Shown here piece after piece: positions 27,512-34,341 of a DNA stretch of 64,000 nucleotides. Each line of letters starts with the position of its first letter. Within the stretch, counting starts at the first letter, position 1. Source of the stretch: Muricoccus nepalensis (lineage in GTDB: Bacteria; Pseudomonadota; Alphaproteobacteria; Acetobacterales; Acetobacteraceae); the NCBI RefSeq assembly GCF_006438825.1, contig NZ_RCZP01000002.1:94568-158567 (forward strand), written 5' to 3'. Made by a program: the position numbers and the translations under genes. Under the pieces are notes generated by a model. That model did not search any database. It saw nothing but the letters and a program-made list of their open reading frames with translations, and was not told where the DNA came from.

Positions 27512-28435
27512 TCAGCGCCGGAGCAGCCATTCCACCAGCTTGCCCCGAAGCCAGATCTCGCTCGGGTCCTGGTCCACGGCGGTGCGCCAAGCCATGTGGG
27601 TCAGCGCCTCCGGGCAGGGGAAGGGCGGGGGGTCGTGCGCCAGGCCCTCCAGCATGCCGAGCGCCGCCATGGCGGAGAGCGCGCCCTCGGGGATGAGGCA
27701 GAGCATGTCGGAGCCGGGCAGGGTGCGCGGCATGAGGGCGAAGTCGGGGATGCCCATGACGACGTGGCGGCGGCGGCCGAGTCGCGCCAGGGCCTCGTCC
27801 GCGAAGCCCGTGAGGTCGCCGCGTGGGGTCACCAGCAGGTGCGGGCGCTCGCAGTAGCTGTCGAGGTCGACCGGGCCGGGGGAGGCCGCGTCGCGGAGCA
27901 CGCGCCAGCCGTCCCGCCGCAGCACGCGCTGCTTGGAGGCCGCGGGCAGGTCGATGACGAGGCCGATCGCCGTGTTCACCTCCCGCGAATCGAGCAGGTG
28001 CGGGATGTTCCGGTAGTTGGCCGTGCGGATGATGAACTGGCACTGCGGCGCGGCGCGGCGGAGCTGCGGCAGGACGGGGATCATCGCCATCCCGATGTCC
28101 GCGCTCATGCCCAGGCGGAAGGTGCGGGTGTCCGTCGCGGGGTCGAAGGGGATGGCGCCGGCGACGGCGCCGGCCACCCCGGTCAGCGCGGGGGCGAGCT
28201 GCTCCATCAGCGCCTCGGCCCGCGGCGTCGGCTCGAGCACCCGGCCGTTCCGCACGAAGAGCTCGTCGTGGAAGAAGGCGCGCAGCCGGGCCAGGGCCGA
28301 GGAGGTGGCGGGCTGGGAGAGGAAGAGGCTCTCGCCGGCCCGCGTCACGCTCCGCTCCCGCATGAGGGCGGCGAAGACGGGGAGGAGGTTCAGGTCGAAC
28401 TGCCGCAGCCCCACCTCGTCCGGGCGTCGTTGCAT
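27512..28435 (-). CDS. LysR family transcriptional regulator
   Basis: 307 residues. The N-terminal helix-turn-helix is DLNLLPVFAALMRERSVTRA followed by SLFLSQPATSSALARLR, a canonical LysR DNA-binding domain of the NodD/NahR-like subgroup. The rest is the periplasmic-binding-like effector domain (FRLGMSADIGMAMIPVLPQL). The ATG at 28435 is chosen because GGAG lies about eight bases upstream and homologues start here; an in-frame ATG 18 codons earlier lacks this. The inducer is unknown. LysR genes usually control the divergent neighbour, which here is a 79-residue exported protein. Confidence 0.92.
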   Translation of the reverse strand: MQRRPDEVGLRQFDLNLLPVFAALMRERSVTRAGESLFLSQPATSSALARLRAFFHDELFVRNGRVLEPTPRAEALMEQLAPALTGVAGAVAGAIPFDPATDTRTFRLGMSADIGMAMIPVLPQLRRAAPQCQFIIRTANYRNIPHLLDSREVNTAIGLVIDLPAASKQRVLRRDGWRVLRDAASPGPVDLDSYCERPHLLVTPRGDLTGFADEALARLGRRRHVVMGIPDFALMPRTLPGSDMLCLIPEGALSAMAALGMLEGLAHDPPPFPCPEALTHMAWRTAVDQDPSEIWLRGKLVEWLLRR

Positions 28436-28475
28436 GAGGGGGCTCCTGAAAGTTCCATCCACCGGACGAATAGCA

Positions 28476-28487
28476 GGCATCCATGCC
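28476..28487. promoter_or_regulatory. Inverted repeat in LysR divergent promoter region
   Basis: GGCAT-CC-ATGCC lies 41 bases upstream of the LysR start and 86 bases before the divergent small gene. Dyads of this kind in the LysR-to-target gap often bind the regulator. It is flanked by a wider imperfect repeat (TTCCATCCAC and GTGGAA). Confidence 0.35.
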
Positions 28488-28572
28488 ATCGAGTGGAAAG
28501 GGCCCGCACCGGGCTCATATGGGGTGGTGAGGCGACGATATGCTTCGGCGCCATCTACTTGGGATATAGAAT

Positions 28573-28812
28573 ATGTCTTCCGTTAACCTGACCAAGACCC
28601 TCCGCGCGCTCGGCTTGGCCGCCGCGGTCATGGGGTCCTTCGTCGCGCAGGGCGCCAGCGCCCGCACCCTCTACACCGTCGACGGCCCGATCTCCGTGCC
28701 CGAGACCACCATCCAGCAGAGCCGTACCCCGCTGGCGAGCCCGGCCCAGGCACCGGCCCTCGTCTTCCTCGAGCGCAGCGGCGCCACGGGCGGCGGCGGC
28801 CAGCACTCCTGA
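28573..28812 (+). CDS. Small exported hypothetical protein, 79 aa
   Basis: A signal peptide is clear: basic LTKTLRALG, hydrophobic LAAAVMGSFVAQG, and a likely ASA cleavage site. The mature part is only about 48 residues (TLYTVDGPISVPETTIQQ onward), ending in GATGGGGQHS, with no Cys and no recognised domain. It lies divergent to the LysR gene and is followed by two stacked hairpins. The upstream sequence is AT-rich (TTGGGATATAGAATATG) with only a weak GGGA as ribosome-binding site. Function is unknown; a small periplasmic or secreted peptide under LysR control is possible. Confidence 0.65.
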   Translation: MSSVNLTKTLRALGLAAAVMGSFVAQGASARTLYTVDGPISVPETTIQQSRTPLASPAQAPALVFLERSGATGGGGQHS

Positions 28813-28820
28813 TTGGACAA

Positions 28821-28841
28821 GGCGGGGCCTCGCGCCCCGCC
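28821..28841 (+). terminator. Hairpin after the small exported gene
   Basis: GGCGGGGC at 28821-28828 pairs with GCCCCGCC at 28834-28841 around a five-base loop, nine bases after the stop codon. There is no T run directly after it; the second hairpin 15 bases on is the more likely end point. Confidence 0.5.
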
Positions 28842-28855
28842 CGCGTGCCGAGAAG

Positions 28856-28881
28856 GGCCGCCGGGATCCCCGGCGGCCTTT
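28856..28881 (+). terminator. Intrinsic terminator after the small exported gene
   Basis: A perfect ten-base stem (GGCCGCCGGG and its complement) with an ATC loop is followed by TTTCCT. It lies 44 bases after the stop codon and just before the end of the convergent ABC receptor gene, so it may also work in the other direction. Confidence 0.75.
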
Positions 28882-28900
28882 CCTGCGTTTGCGCCCCGGC

Positions 28901-30478
28901 TCAAGACCGGCGCAGGTTCCACAGGTAGGGGTTGGGCCCCTGCAGCACGCCCGAGAGATCCGCGCGGAAGGCGGTTTTGAGGACGAAGAGGCCGCTCGGC
29001 GCGAAGCCGACGCTCTCCCAGGCCGTGCGCTGGACCGCGGCGAAGGCCTCCGCCTGCGCCGCCGGGTCGGGGGCGTAGAGCCAGCGCTCGATGCCGGCCT
29101 CGGTCGCGGGGTCGGTGGGCCAGCCGAACCAGGCGGTCGGGCCGTCGCCCCGGATGCCCGAGTTCACGGCGGGGTTGGCGATGGAGGCCGCGGGGAAGTT
29201 GGTGGGGTAGATGCTCCAGCCGCCATGCGCCACGTCCTCCCGCGAGTTGCGGCGGGAGAGCATGGCGGCCCAGTCCATCTCCTGCAGGTCCACCTGGAAG
29301 CCGAGTTGCCGGCAGAGATCCGCCGCCAGCCGGCCCTGGGGGGCGACGGCCGCGAAGTCGGTCGGGTTGATCACCACCACCTTCGCGCCCTCGGCCCCCG
29401 CGGCACGGATCGCGGCGCGCGCGCGGGCGAGGTCGCGCGGCGGGGCTGGGAACTCCTCCACCCCCGGCAGGGTGCAGGGAAAGAGGGCGTGGCACTCCCG
29501 CCAATCGCCGGGCGCGGCGACGGAGGCCATGTGGTCGGGCTGGCTGAGGCAGTCGCGCAGGGCGCGGCGCACCTCCACGCGGTCGAAGGGCGGGTGGAGG
29601 TGGTTGAAGCGGATGACGCCGAGGAACCCCGTGGGGTCGTAGACCTGGGTGCGGATGCCTCGGTCGCGCGCCATCAGCGGTAGCAGGTCGGGCAGGGGGT
29701 ATTCCACCCAGTCCACCTCCCCCCGCTGGAGGGCGGCGCCCGCGGTCGCGCCGTCGGGGATGATGTGCCACTCCAGCCGGTCGAAGGTCACGCGCTTGCC
29801 GCCCGAGGCGCCCTCGGCGGGCTCGTCGCGGGGGACGTAGGCCTCGTTGCGGGCGTAGGCGACGAAGCTGCCCGGGTTGAACTCGGGGGCGAGGAACTTC
29901 CAGGGGCCGCTGCCGACCATCTCGGGCACGGGACGGTCGGGCGGGGTGGCGGCTAGGCGCTCGGGCATGATGAAGGGCGGCACGCTCGCGGGCTTGCCCA
30001 GCGCGTAGAGAAGGGCCGGGAAGGGCCGGCTGAGCCGGATGGTGAGCGTCCGGTCGTCCGGCGTGCCCCACTCGGCCACGGCGCGGGCCAGGATTTGCCC
30101 GAAGAGGTCGCGCACGCACCAGCGCTTGAGGCTGGCCACGCAGTCGCGGGCGAGCACGGGCGCGCCGTCGTGGAAGCGGAGGCCGTCGCGCAGGCGGATG
30201 GTCCAGAGGAGGCCGTCCGCGCTCGCCTCGTGGCCGGCGGCCATCTGCGGGTGGATGGCCAGCTTCGCGTCGGTCGCGAAGAGGGTGTCGAAGACGCAGA
30301 AGCCGTGGGTGGTGCTGATCGTCGCGTTCTGCACGATCGGGTCGAGCGCCGTCAGCGCCGCCTGGGGCACGAAGCGGAGCGTCCGCGCCCGGTTTGGCGC
30401 GGCCACGGAGGGCTGCGCGAGCGCGGGCAGCGGGAGGGCCGCGAGGGCGGCCCCCGTCAGAAGGGATCGGCGTTGCAT
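28901..30478 (-). CDS. Peptide-type ABC transporter substrate-binding protein (SBP_bac_5) under a TPP riboswitch
   Basis: 525 residues. A signal peptide (MQRRSLLTGAALAALPLPAL) precedes a family 5 solute-binding domain: LRDGLRFHDGAPV, GSGPWKFLAPEF, VEVRRALRDCLSQPDH and KVVVINPTDF. Relatives bind peptides, nickel or other solutes in the periplasm. No permease or ATPase gene is adjacent. The leader 126 bases upstream holds a TPP riboswitch on the same strand, so expression should fall when thiamine diphosphate is plentiful. That suggests uptake of thiamine, a precursor or a breakdown product, which is inference. GGAGGAGGAGAG just before the ATG fixes the start. A paralogue is at 44622-46205. Confidence 0.92.
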   Translation of the reverse strand: MQRRSLLTGAALAALPLPALAQPSVAAPNRARTLRFVPQAALTALDPIVQNATISTTHGFCVFDTLFATDAKLAIHPQMAAGHEASADGLLWTIRLRDGLRFHDGAPVLARDCVASLKRWCVRDLFGQILARAVAEWGTPDDRTLTIRLSRPFPALLYALGKPASVPPFIMPERLAATPPDRPVPEMVGSGPWKFLAPEFNPGSFVAYARNEAYVPRDEPAEGASGGKRVTFDRLEWHIIPDGATAGAALQRGEVDWVEYPLPDLLPLMARDRGIRTQVYDPTGFLGVIRFNHLHPPFDRVEVRRALRDCLSQPDHMASVAAPGDWRECHALFPCTLPGVEEFPAPPRDLARARAAIRAAGAEGAKVVVINPTDFAAVAPQGRLAADLCRQLGFQVDLQEMDWAAMLSRRNSREDVAHGGWSIYPTNFPAASIANPAVNSGIRGDGPTAWFGWPTDPATEAGIERWLYAPDPAAQAEAFAAVQRTAWESVGFAPSGLFVLKTAFRADLSGVLQGPNPYLWNLRRS

Positions 30479-30603
30479 CCTGCTCTCCTCCTCCGGCGGG
30501 CGGCGGTGGGGAGTGGGGCATGAGGGCGCGCGTCCCCGTGCCGCCCGGCGGGGCGGGGATGGGGCGGTTCCGCCGGGGGCGGGCGCGTGGCCGTCATGGT
30601 GCA

Positions 30604-30707
30604 CCGATCCCTACGCCGGTCCGAACCGGGTCAGGTTCCAGGGGTCGCGGGTCTCCCCGCCTCTCAGCCCGAAATGGGCTCCCCCCGGTGTCCGCGGGCG
30701 GTATCGG
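30604..30707 (-). promoter_or_regulatory. TPP (thiamine diphosphate) riboswitch
   Basis: Read on the minus strand, the conserved THI-box parts occur in order. P1 arms CCGAT and ATCGG lie at the two ends. The GGGCTGAGAGG core (consensus CUGAGA) follows a GCCC-ATTTC-GGGC hairpin, next comes a P3a hairpin GCGGGgagaCCCGC, then ACCCCTGGAACCTGA (consensus ACCCUUGAACCUGAUC). The last part is the P4/P5 stem CCGGTTCGGACCGG followed by CGTAGGGAT. Each conserved block of the Rfam-type TPP aptamer can be seen. The leader downstream to 30478 is GC-rich and has no T-run terminator, so the switch may act at translation or through Rho. The only gene downstream on this strand is the peptide-type receptor. Confidence 0.93.
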
Positions 30708-30773
30708 GGAAGGCCGGGCGCGAAGCAAGGGCCGAGTGGCGGCGCGCCGTCCCGCGACGCGGACGCGTCCCGG

Positions 30774-31223
30774 CTAGTTGGGACGCTGGCTGGGGGAAGG
30801 GCCGTTCATCAGCCGCGCCAGGTCGCGCCGGCGGGGCCGGGCCGCCGCCGGGGCGGCGTGGTGGCCCATCGCGGGCAGCACCGGGCGGATCATGCCGGAG
30901 AAGGAGGGGCGCCCGGAGGCGTCCACCAGCCGCGTGACATAGGCCTGGGCCCAGACCACGCTGCCGTCGCGCCGCAGGTAGCGCTTGGCGATGGTGAAGG
31001 GCTCGCCGTGGAGGTGCAACCGTTCCAGCAGCCCCTCGCAGACCGGCCAGTCCTCGGGATGGGTCAGGGCCTTGATGCTCAGCCCGACGAGCGTGGGCGC
31101 CTCGTAGCCGAGCAGCTCGCAGACGGTGCGGTCCACCTGGGTCAGGCGTCCTGCCTCGTTGCTGACGGCAAAGCCAAGGGATTGGTCGATCAAGCCGAAG
31201 GTCCTGCTGAGAACGCGTCCCAT
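30774..31223 (-). CDS. PAS domain protein
   Basis: 149 residues with a single PAS fold: FGLIDQSLGFAVSNEAGRLT, VCELLGYEAPTLVG, ALTHPEDWPVCEGLL, and a PAC-like RRDGSVVWAQAYVTRLVDASG. No kinase, GGDEF or other output domain is attached, so it may pass its signal to a partner by binding. The C-terminal 35 residues are Arg/Ala-rich and disordered. The ATG at 31223 has GGAG eight bases upstream. It lies just upstream, on the same strand, of the riboswitch-led receptor gene and may end before it; no common function is evident. Confidence 0.82.
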   Translation of the reverse strand: MGRVLSRTFGLIDQSLGFAVSNEAGRLTQVDRTVCELLGYEAPTLVGLSIKALTHPEDWPVCEGLLERLHLHGEPFTIAKRYLRRDGSVVWAQAYVTRLVDASGRPSFSGMIRPVLPAMGHHAAPAAARPRRRDLARLMNGPSPSQRPN

Positions 31224-31470
31224 GTCATCCGCTCCGCTCCAGCGCAGCAACGCGCGCCGGGCCGCGAAGTCACGGGTCGGGTCCCGCGAGGGAGCCGTCC
31301 CGGGCGATACATGGGGCCGCCCGGCCGGGCGTAAACCGGGCCGGGGCGCGCCGCCGGGCCGGCCGGAGGGAACCCGCGCGCCGCGGCCCGGTTATGGCCG
31401 CGAGGCCCGGCCCGTCGCCGACCCCGTCCGGCCCGCGACCGCGCGGCCCATCCCTCTCCAGGAGCACCCC

Positions 31471-32427
31471 ATGCCCCGCATCTCCGGCGCCGTCGTCGTC
31501 ATCGCCGGCGCGTCCAGCGGCATCGGCCGCGCGACCGCCCAGCTTCTGGCACGGCGCGGGGCGCATCTCGTCCTCGCCTCCCGCCGCGCCGACACGCTCG
31601 AGACCGTGCGCGCGGAGTGCGAGCGGCTGGGGGCCGAGGCCATCGCCTTCCCGACCGACGTGACCGACGCGGGCGCCGTGCAGCAGCTGGCCGAGGCCGC
31701 GCGCATCCGCTTCGGGCGGATCGACGTCTGGATCAACAACGCGGGCATCGACGCCATCGGCCCCTTCGAGGAGGTGCCGGTCGAGGCCCACGCGCAGACG
31801 ATCCGCACGAACCTCCTGGGCGGCATCCACGGCGCCCACGCCGTGCTGCCCGTGTTCAAGCGGCAGCGGCAGGGGGTGCTGATCAACACCCTCTCGATCG
31901 GCTCCTGGGTGCCGACCCCCTTCGCGGCCTCCTACGCGGCCTCGAAGGCGGGGGCGCTGGCCTTCGCGGAATCGCTGCGGGCGGAGCTGCAGGACCACGC
32001 GGACATCCATGTCTGCGACGTCTTCCCCGCGGTGGTGGACACGCCGGGCCTTCGCCACGGGGCGAACCACACGGGCCACCGGATCGAGGTCGGCGGCCCC
32101 GTGACCTCGCCCTTTGCGGTGGCCGAGGCCATCGCCTCCCTCATCGAGGAGCCGCGCGCGGCGGCGGTGGTCGGGCCGGCGGCCTGGGCGCTGCGCCTGG
32201 CCTCCACCGTTGCGCCGGGGCCGCTGCGCTGGGCGATGGGCAAGGTGATGCGGCGCGGCCTGGGGCGGGCGCCGAAGGCCGGTGTGTCGGACGGCAACCT
32301 CTTCGAGGCGCCGGCGGACCACGAGGTCTATGGCGGCTTCCGGAAGGAGGCGGGCCTCAAGCTGCCGCCCAAGGCCTGGCTGACGGTGGCGGGGATCGCC
32401 GGCTTCCTCCTCCTCCGCCGGCGCTGA
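31471..32427 (+). CDS. SDR family oxidoreductase with C-terminal membrane tail
   Basis: 318 residues. VVVIAGASSGIGRATAQLLA is the cofactor loop, VWINNAGIDAI the Asn segment, NTLSIGSWVP carries the catalytic Ser, and YAASKAGALAF the Tyr-x-x-x-Lys pair. After the core is an extra 70-residue region. It ends in KAWLTVAGIAGFLLLRRR, a short hydrophobic tail with terminal Arg residues that may anchor it to the membrane. CAGGAG precedes the ATG. The stop codon is followed within 20 bases by the 27-base hairpin repeats that lead into hpxZ. Confidence 0.9.
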   Translation: MPRISGAVVVIAGASSGIGRATAQLLARRGAHLVLASRRADTLETVRAECERLGAEAIAFPTDVTDAGAVQQLAEAARIRFGRIDVWINNAGIDAIGPFEEVPVEAHAQTIRTNLLGGIHGAHAVLPVFKRQRQGVLINTLSIGSWVPTPFAASYAASKAGALAFAESLRAELQDHADIHVCDVFPAVVDTPGLRHGANHTGHRIEVGGPVTSPFAVAEAIASLIEEPRAAAVVGPAAWALRLASTVAPGPLRWAMGKVMRRGLGRAPKAGVSDGNLFEAPADHEVYGGFRKEAGLKLPPKAWLTVAGIAGFLLLRRR

Positions 32428-32444
32428 GGGCGGCGGCTGCGCCG

Positions 32445-32515
32445 GGCGCCGCCGGAGCGGCAACTTTGCCAGGCGCCGCCGGAGCGGCGGTTTTGCCAGG
32501 CGCCGCCGGAGCGGC
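32445..32515. repeat. Three 27-bp direct repeats, each with a small hairpin
   Basis: The 17-base core GGCGCCGCCGGAGCGGC occurs at 32445-32461, 32472-32488 and 32499-32515, an exact 27-base period. Each core contains the hairpin GCCGC-CGGA-GCGGC. The spacers are AACTTTGCCA and GGTTTTGCCA, so the second copy reads as a hairpin followed by TTTT, which could stop transcription. The period is nine codons, and the plus frame would encode PGAAGAA repeats, but the gene boundaries argue against translation. Confidence 0.8.
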
Positions 32516-32552
32516 GACGATGGGGCCCGCAACAGGCAAGGAATACCCCCGC

Positions 32553-32936
32553 GTGGAGATCGACATCCCCGAGGTGCGCGCCGAGGTCGAGGCCGCCTTC
32601 GCCCGCTACGAGCAGGCCCTGGTCACCAACGACGTGCCGGTGCTGGAGGAGCTGTTCCGCGATGCCCCGCAGACCATCCGCTACGGCGTGGGCGAGAACC
32701 TCTACGGCATGGAGGCGATCCGCGCCTTCCGCCGCGCGCGCCCCTCGGTCGGGCTGATGCGGCACCTCTTCCGCACGGAGATCACCACCTACGGGCGCGA
32801 CCTGGCCACGGCCAACACGATGTTCCGCCGGGACGCCATGGTCGGAAAGGTGGGGCGCCAGAGCCAGACCTGGGTGCGCTTCCCCGAGGGGTGGCGGGTG
32901 GTCTCGGCGCATGTGAGCGTCATCGCCGAGGTCTGA
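32553..32936 (+). CDS. hpxZ: Oxalurate catabolism protein HpxZ-like (DUF3225)
   Basis: 127 residues, the family length. FARYEQALVTNDVPVLEELF, TIRYGVGENLYGMEAIRAFR and RQSQTWVRFPEGWRVVSAHVS match HpxZ of the Klebsiella hpx purine pathway. The fold is NTF2-like. HpxZ is linked genetically to oxalurate breakdown, which follows allantoin; its exact reaction is not established. The start is taken as GTG at 32553, giving MEIDIPEV as in homologues, with AAGGAA about nine bases upstream. An ATG at 32520 in the same frame adds 11 residues. No other hpx gene adjoins it, though uraD and allophanate hydrolase are elsewhere in the window. Confidence 0.85.
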   Translation: MEIDIPEVRAEVEAAFARYEQALVTNDVPVLEELFRDAPQTIRYGVGENLYGMEAIRAFRRARPSVGLMRHLFRTEITTYGRDLATANTMFRRDAMVGKVGRQSQTWVRFPEGWRVVSAHVSVIAEV

Positions 32937-32941
32937 GCGGG

Positions 32942-32972
32942 CCGGCCCGTCCCCTTGCGGGGGACGGGCCGG
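32942..32972. terminator. Strong bidirectional hairpin between convergent genes
   Basis: A perfect 13-base stem (CCGGCCCGTCCCC at 32942-32954 and its complement at 32960-32972) surrounds a TTGCG loop. It lies six bases after hpxZ and nine before the end of the convergent gene. It lacks a T run but is stable enough to act as a terminator or mRNA end barrier for both. Confidence 0.7.
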
Positions 32973-32981
32973 ACCCGCGCG

Positions 32982-33392
32982 TCAGTGCCCGGGGCCCTTC
33001 CAGACGCCGCCCGGCCGGTCGGCGAAGCCGATGCCGGTCCAGGCGCGCTGCGCGTCGCCCGCGAAGCCCGGGTGCGCGTCGCGCTCCAGCCGCTGGAAGC
33101 GGCGCTCCAGCAGCGTGGCCCCGCCCTTGGCGTAGAGGCGCCACCCGACGATCCGCAGCTGCGCCACGATCGCCGCCTGGGCCGGATCGGCCGCCGCCTC
33201 GCGCAGCGCCACCACGTCAGGGGGCTCGGGGTTTGCCATCTCGGCCTCCACCTGGCGATGGAGGTCGTGCAGCAGCCGCTCCATCTCCTCCCAGGAGGGC
33301 GGCGGCGGGGGCGCCGGCTGCGCGTCGCGCCACCGCCGGTGCGCCGCCGCCAGCCGGGCGAGGATCGCCTCCTCCTCCCCCGTCTCGCTCAT
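32982..33392 (-). CDS. Hypothetical protein, 136 aa
   Basis: Not a family I recognise. It opens with a charged helix (ETGEEEAILARLAAAHRRWR), a short proline run, then an amphipathic helix SWEEMERLLHDLHRQVEAEM. The C-terminal half (VAQLRIVGWRLYAKGGATLL, ERRFQRLERDAHPGFAGDAQ) looks globular and helical. There is no signal peptide or membrane segment. GGGAGGG about seven bases before the ATG at 33392 supports a real gene. It lies 22 bases upstream of the end of the FAH-family gene on the same strand and may be its operon partner. Confidence 0.65.
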   Translation of the reverse strand: MSETGEEEAILARLAAAHRRWRDAQPAPPPPPSWEEMERLLHDLHRQVEAEMANPEPPDVVALREAAADPAQAAIVAQLRIVGWRLYAKGGATLLERRFQRLERDAHPGFAGDAQRAWTGIGFADRPGGVWKGPGH

Positions 33393-33414
33393 GCCGTGCC
33401 CTCCCGGCGCCGGG

Positions 33415-34260
33415 CTAGGCCGCGGCCACGGTGCGCTGGGTCTGCACGCCCAGCCCCTCGATGCCGACCCGCATCACCTGGCCCGGCCGGAGATAGACCG
33501 GCGGCTTCATGCCGAGGCCGACGCCGGGCGGCGTGCCCGTGGTGATGATGTCGCCGGGGTGGAGGGTGACGAAGCGCGAGACGTAGGCGACGAGGGTGCG
33601 CACGTCGAAGATCATCGTGCGCGTGGAGCCGTCCTGCATCCGCTTGCCGTCGAGCTCGAGCCACATGGGCAGGTCCTGCGGGTCGGCCACCTCGTCCGCG
33701 GTGACGAGCCAGGGGCCGACGGGGCCGTAGCCGTCCGCGCTCTTGCCCTTGTCCCAGGTGCCGCCGCGCTCGAGCTGCCATTCCCGCTCGGAGACGTCGT
33801 TGCAGACCGCGTAGCCCGCGACGTGGCCGAGCGCGGCCTCCTCCGTCACGCGCTTGGCGGTGGTGCCGATGACGATGGCCAGCTCCACCTCCCAGTCGCT
33901 CTTCTGGCTGTCGGGCGGGATCTCGATGTCGTCGTCCGGGCCGGCGAGGGTGTTGAGCGACTTGAGGAAGATGATCGGCTCCTTCGGCACCGCGGCGCCG
34001 CTCTCGGCGGCGTGGTCGGCGTAGTTGAGGCCGATGGCGACGAAGTTGCGCGTGCCGGCCACGGGCGGGCCGAGCCGCACCCCGGCCTCCACCACCGGCA
34101 GCGTGGCCGGGTCGAGGGCGGCGAGCCTTGCCAGCCCCTCCGGCGAGAGCGCCGCGCCGCCGAGGTCGGGCACCACGCCCGAGAGGTCGCGGATCGTGCC
34201 GGTCGCGTCCAGCATCCCCGGTTTCTCGGCGCCGGGCGCGCCGTATCGCAGAAGCTTCAT
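33415..34260 (-). CDS. Fumarylacetoacetate hydrolase (FAH) family protein
   Basis: 281 residues. The family core is visible: NFVAIGLNYADHAAESG, EPIIFLKSLNTLAGP, DWEVELAIVIG with the metal-binding Glu pair, YAVCNDVSEREWQ and ITTGTPPGVGLGM. Members cleave C-C bonds or isomerise 2-oxo acids with magnesium; this N-terminal layout is common in those annotated as ureidoglycolate lyase-like or 2-hydroxyhepta-2,4-diene-1,7-dioate isomerase. With HpxZ next to it a ureide role is tempting, but the sequence alone does not decide. GGGGGAACCAGGA precedes the ATG at 34260. Confidence 0.92.
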   Translation of the reverse strand: MKLLRYGAPGAEKPGMLDATGTIRDLSGVVPDLGGAALSPEGLARLAALDPATLPVVEAGVRLGPPVAGTRNFVAIGLNYADHAAESGAAVPKEPIIFLKSLNTLAGPDDDIEIPPDSQKSDWEVELAIVIGTTAKRVTEEAALGHVAGYAVCNDVSEREWQLERGGTWDKGKSADGYGPVGPWLVTADEVADPQDLPMWLELDGKRMQDGSTRTMIFDVRTLVAYVSRFVTLHPGDIITTGTPPGVGLGMKPPVYLRPGQVMRVGIEGLGVQTQRTVAAA

Positions 34261-34341
34261 TCCTGGTTCCCCCTGGTCATCCGCCGCGCTTAGCACGGCG
34301 CCCGCCGCGCGCCGATGCCGCGCGGGCCGCGTGGATCGGCC

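Noticed and set aside
31617-32936. Continuous plus frame that would extend hpxZ far upstream through the 27-base repeats
   Set aside because: The upstream part is an alternative frame of the SDR gene with low-complexity translation. HpxZ homologues begin near 32553.
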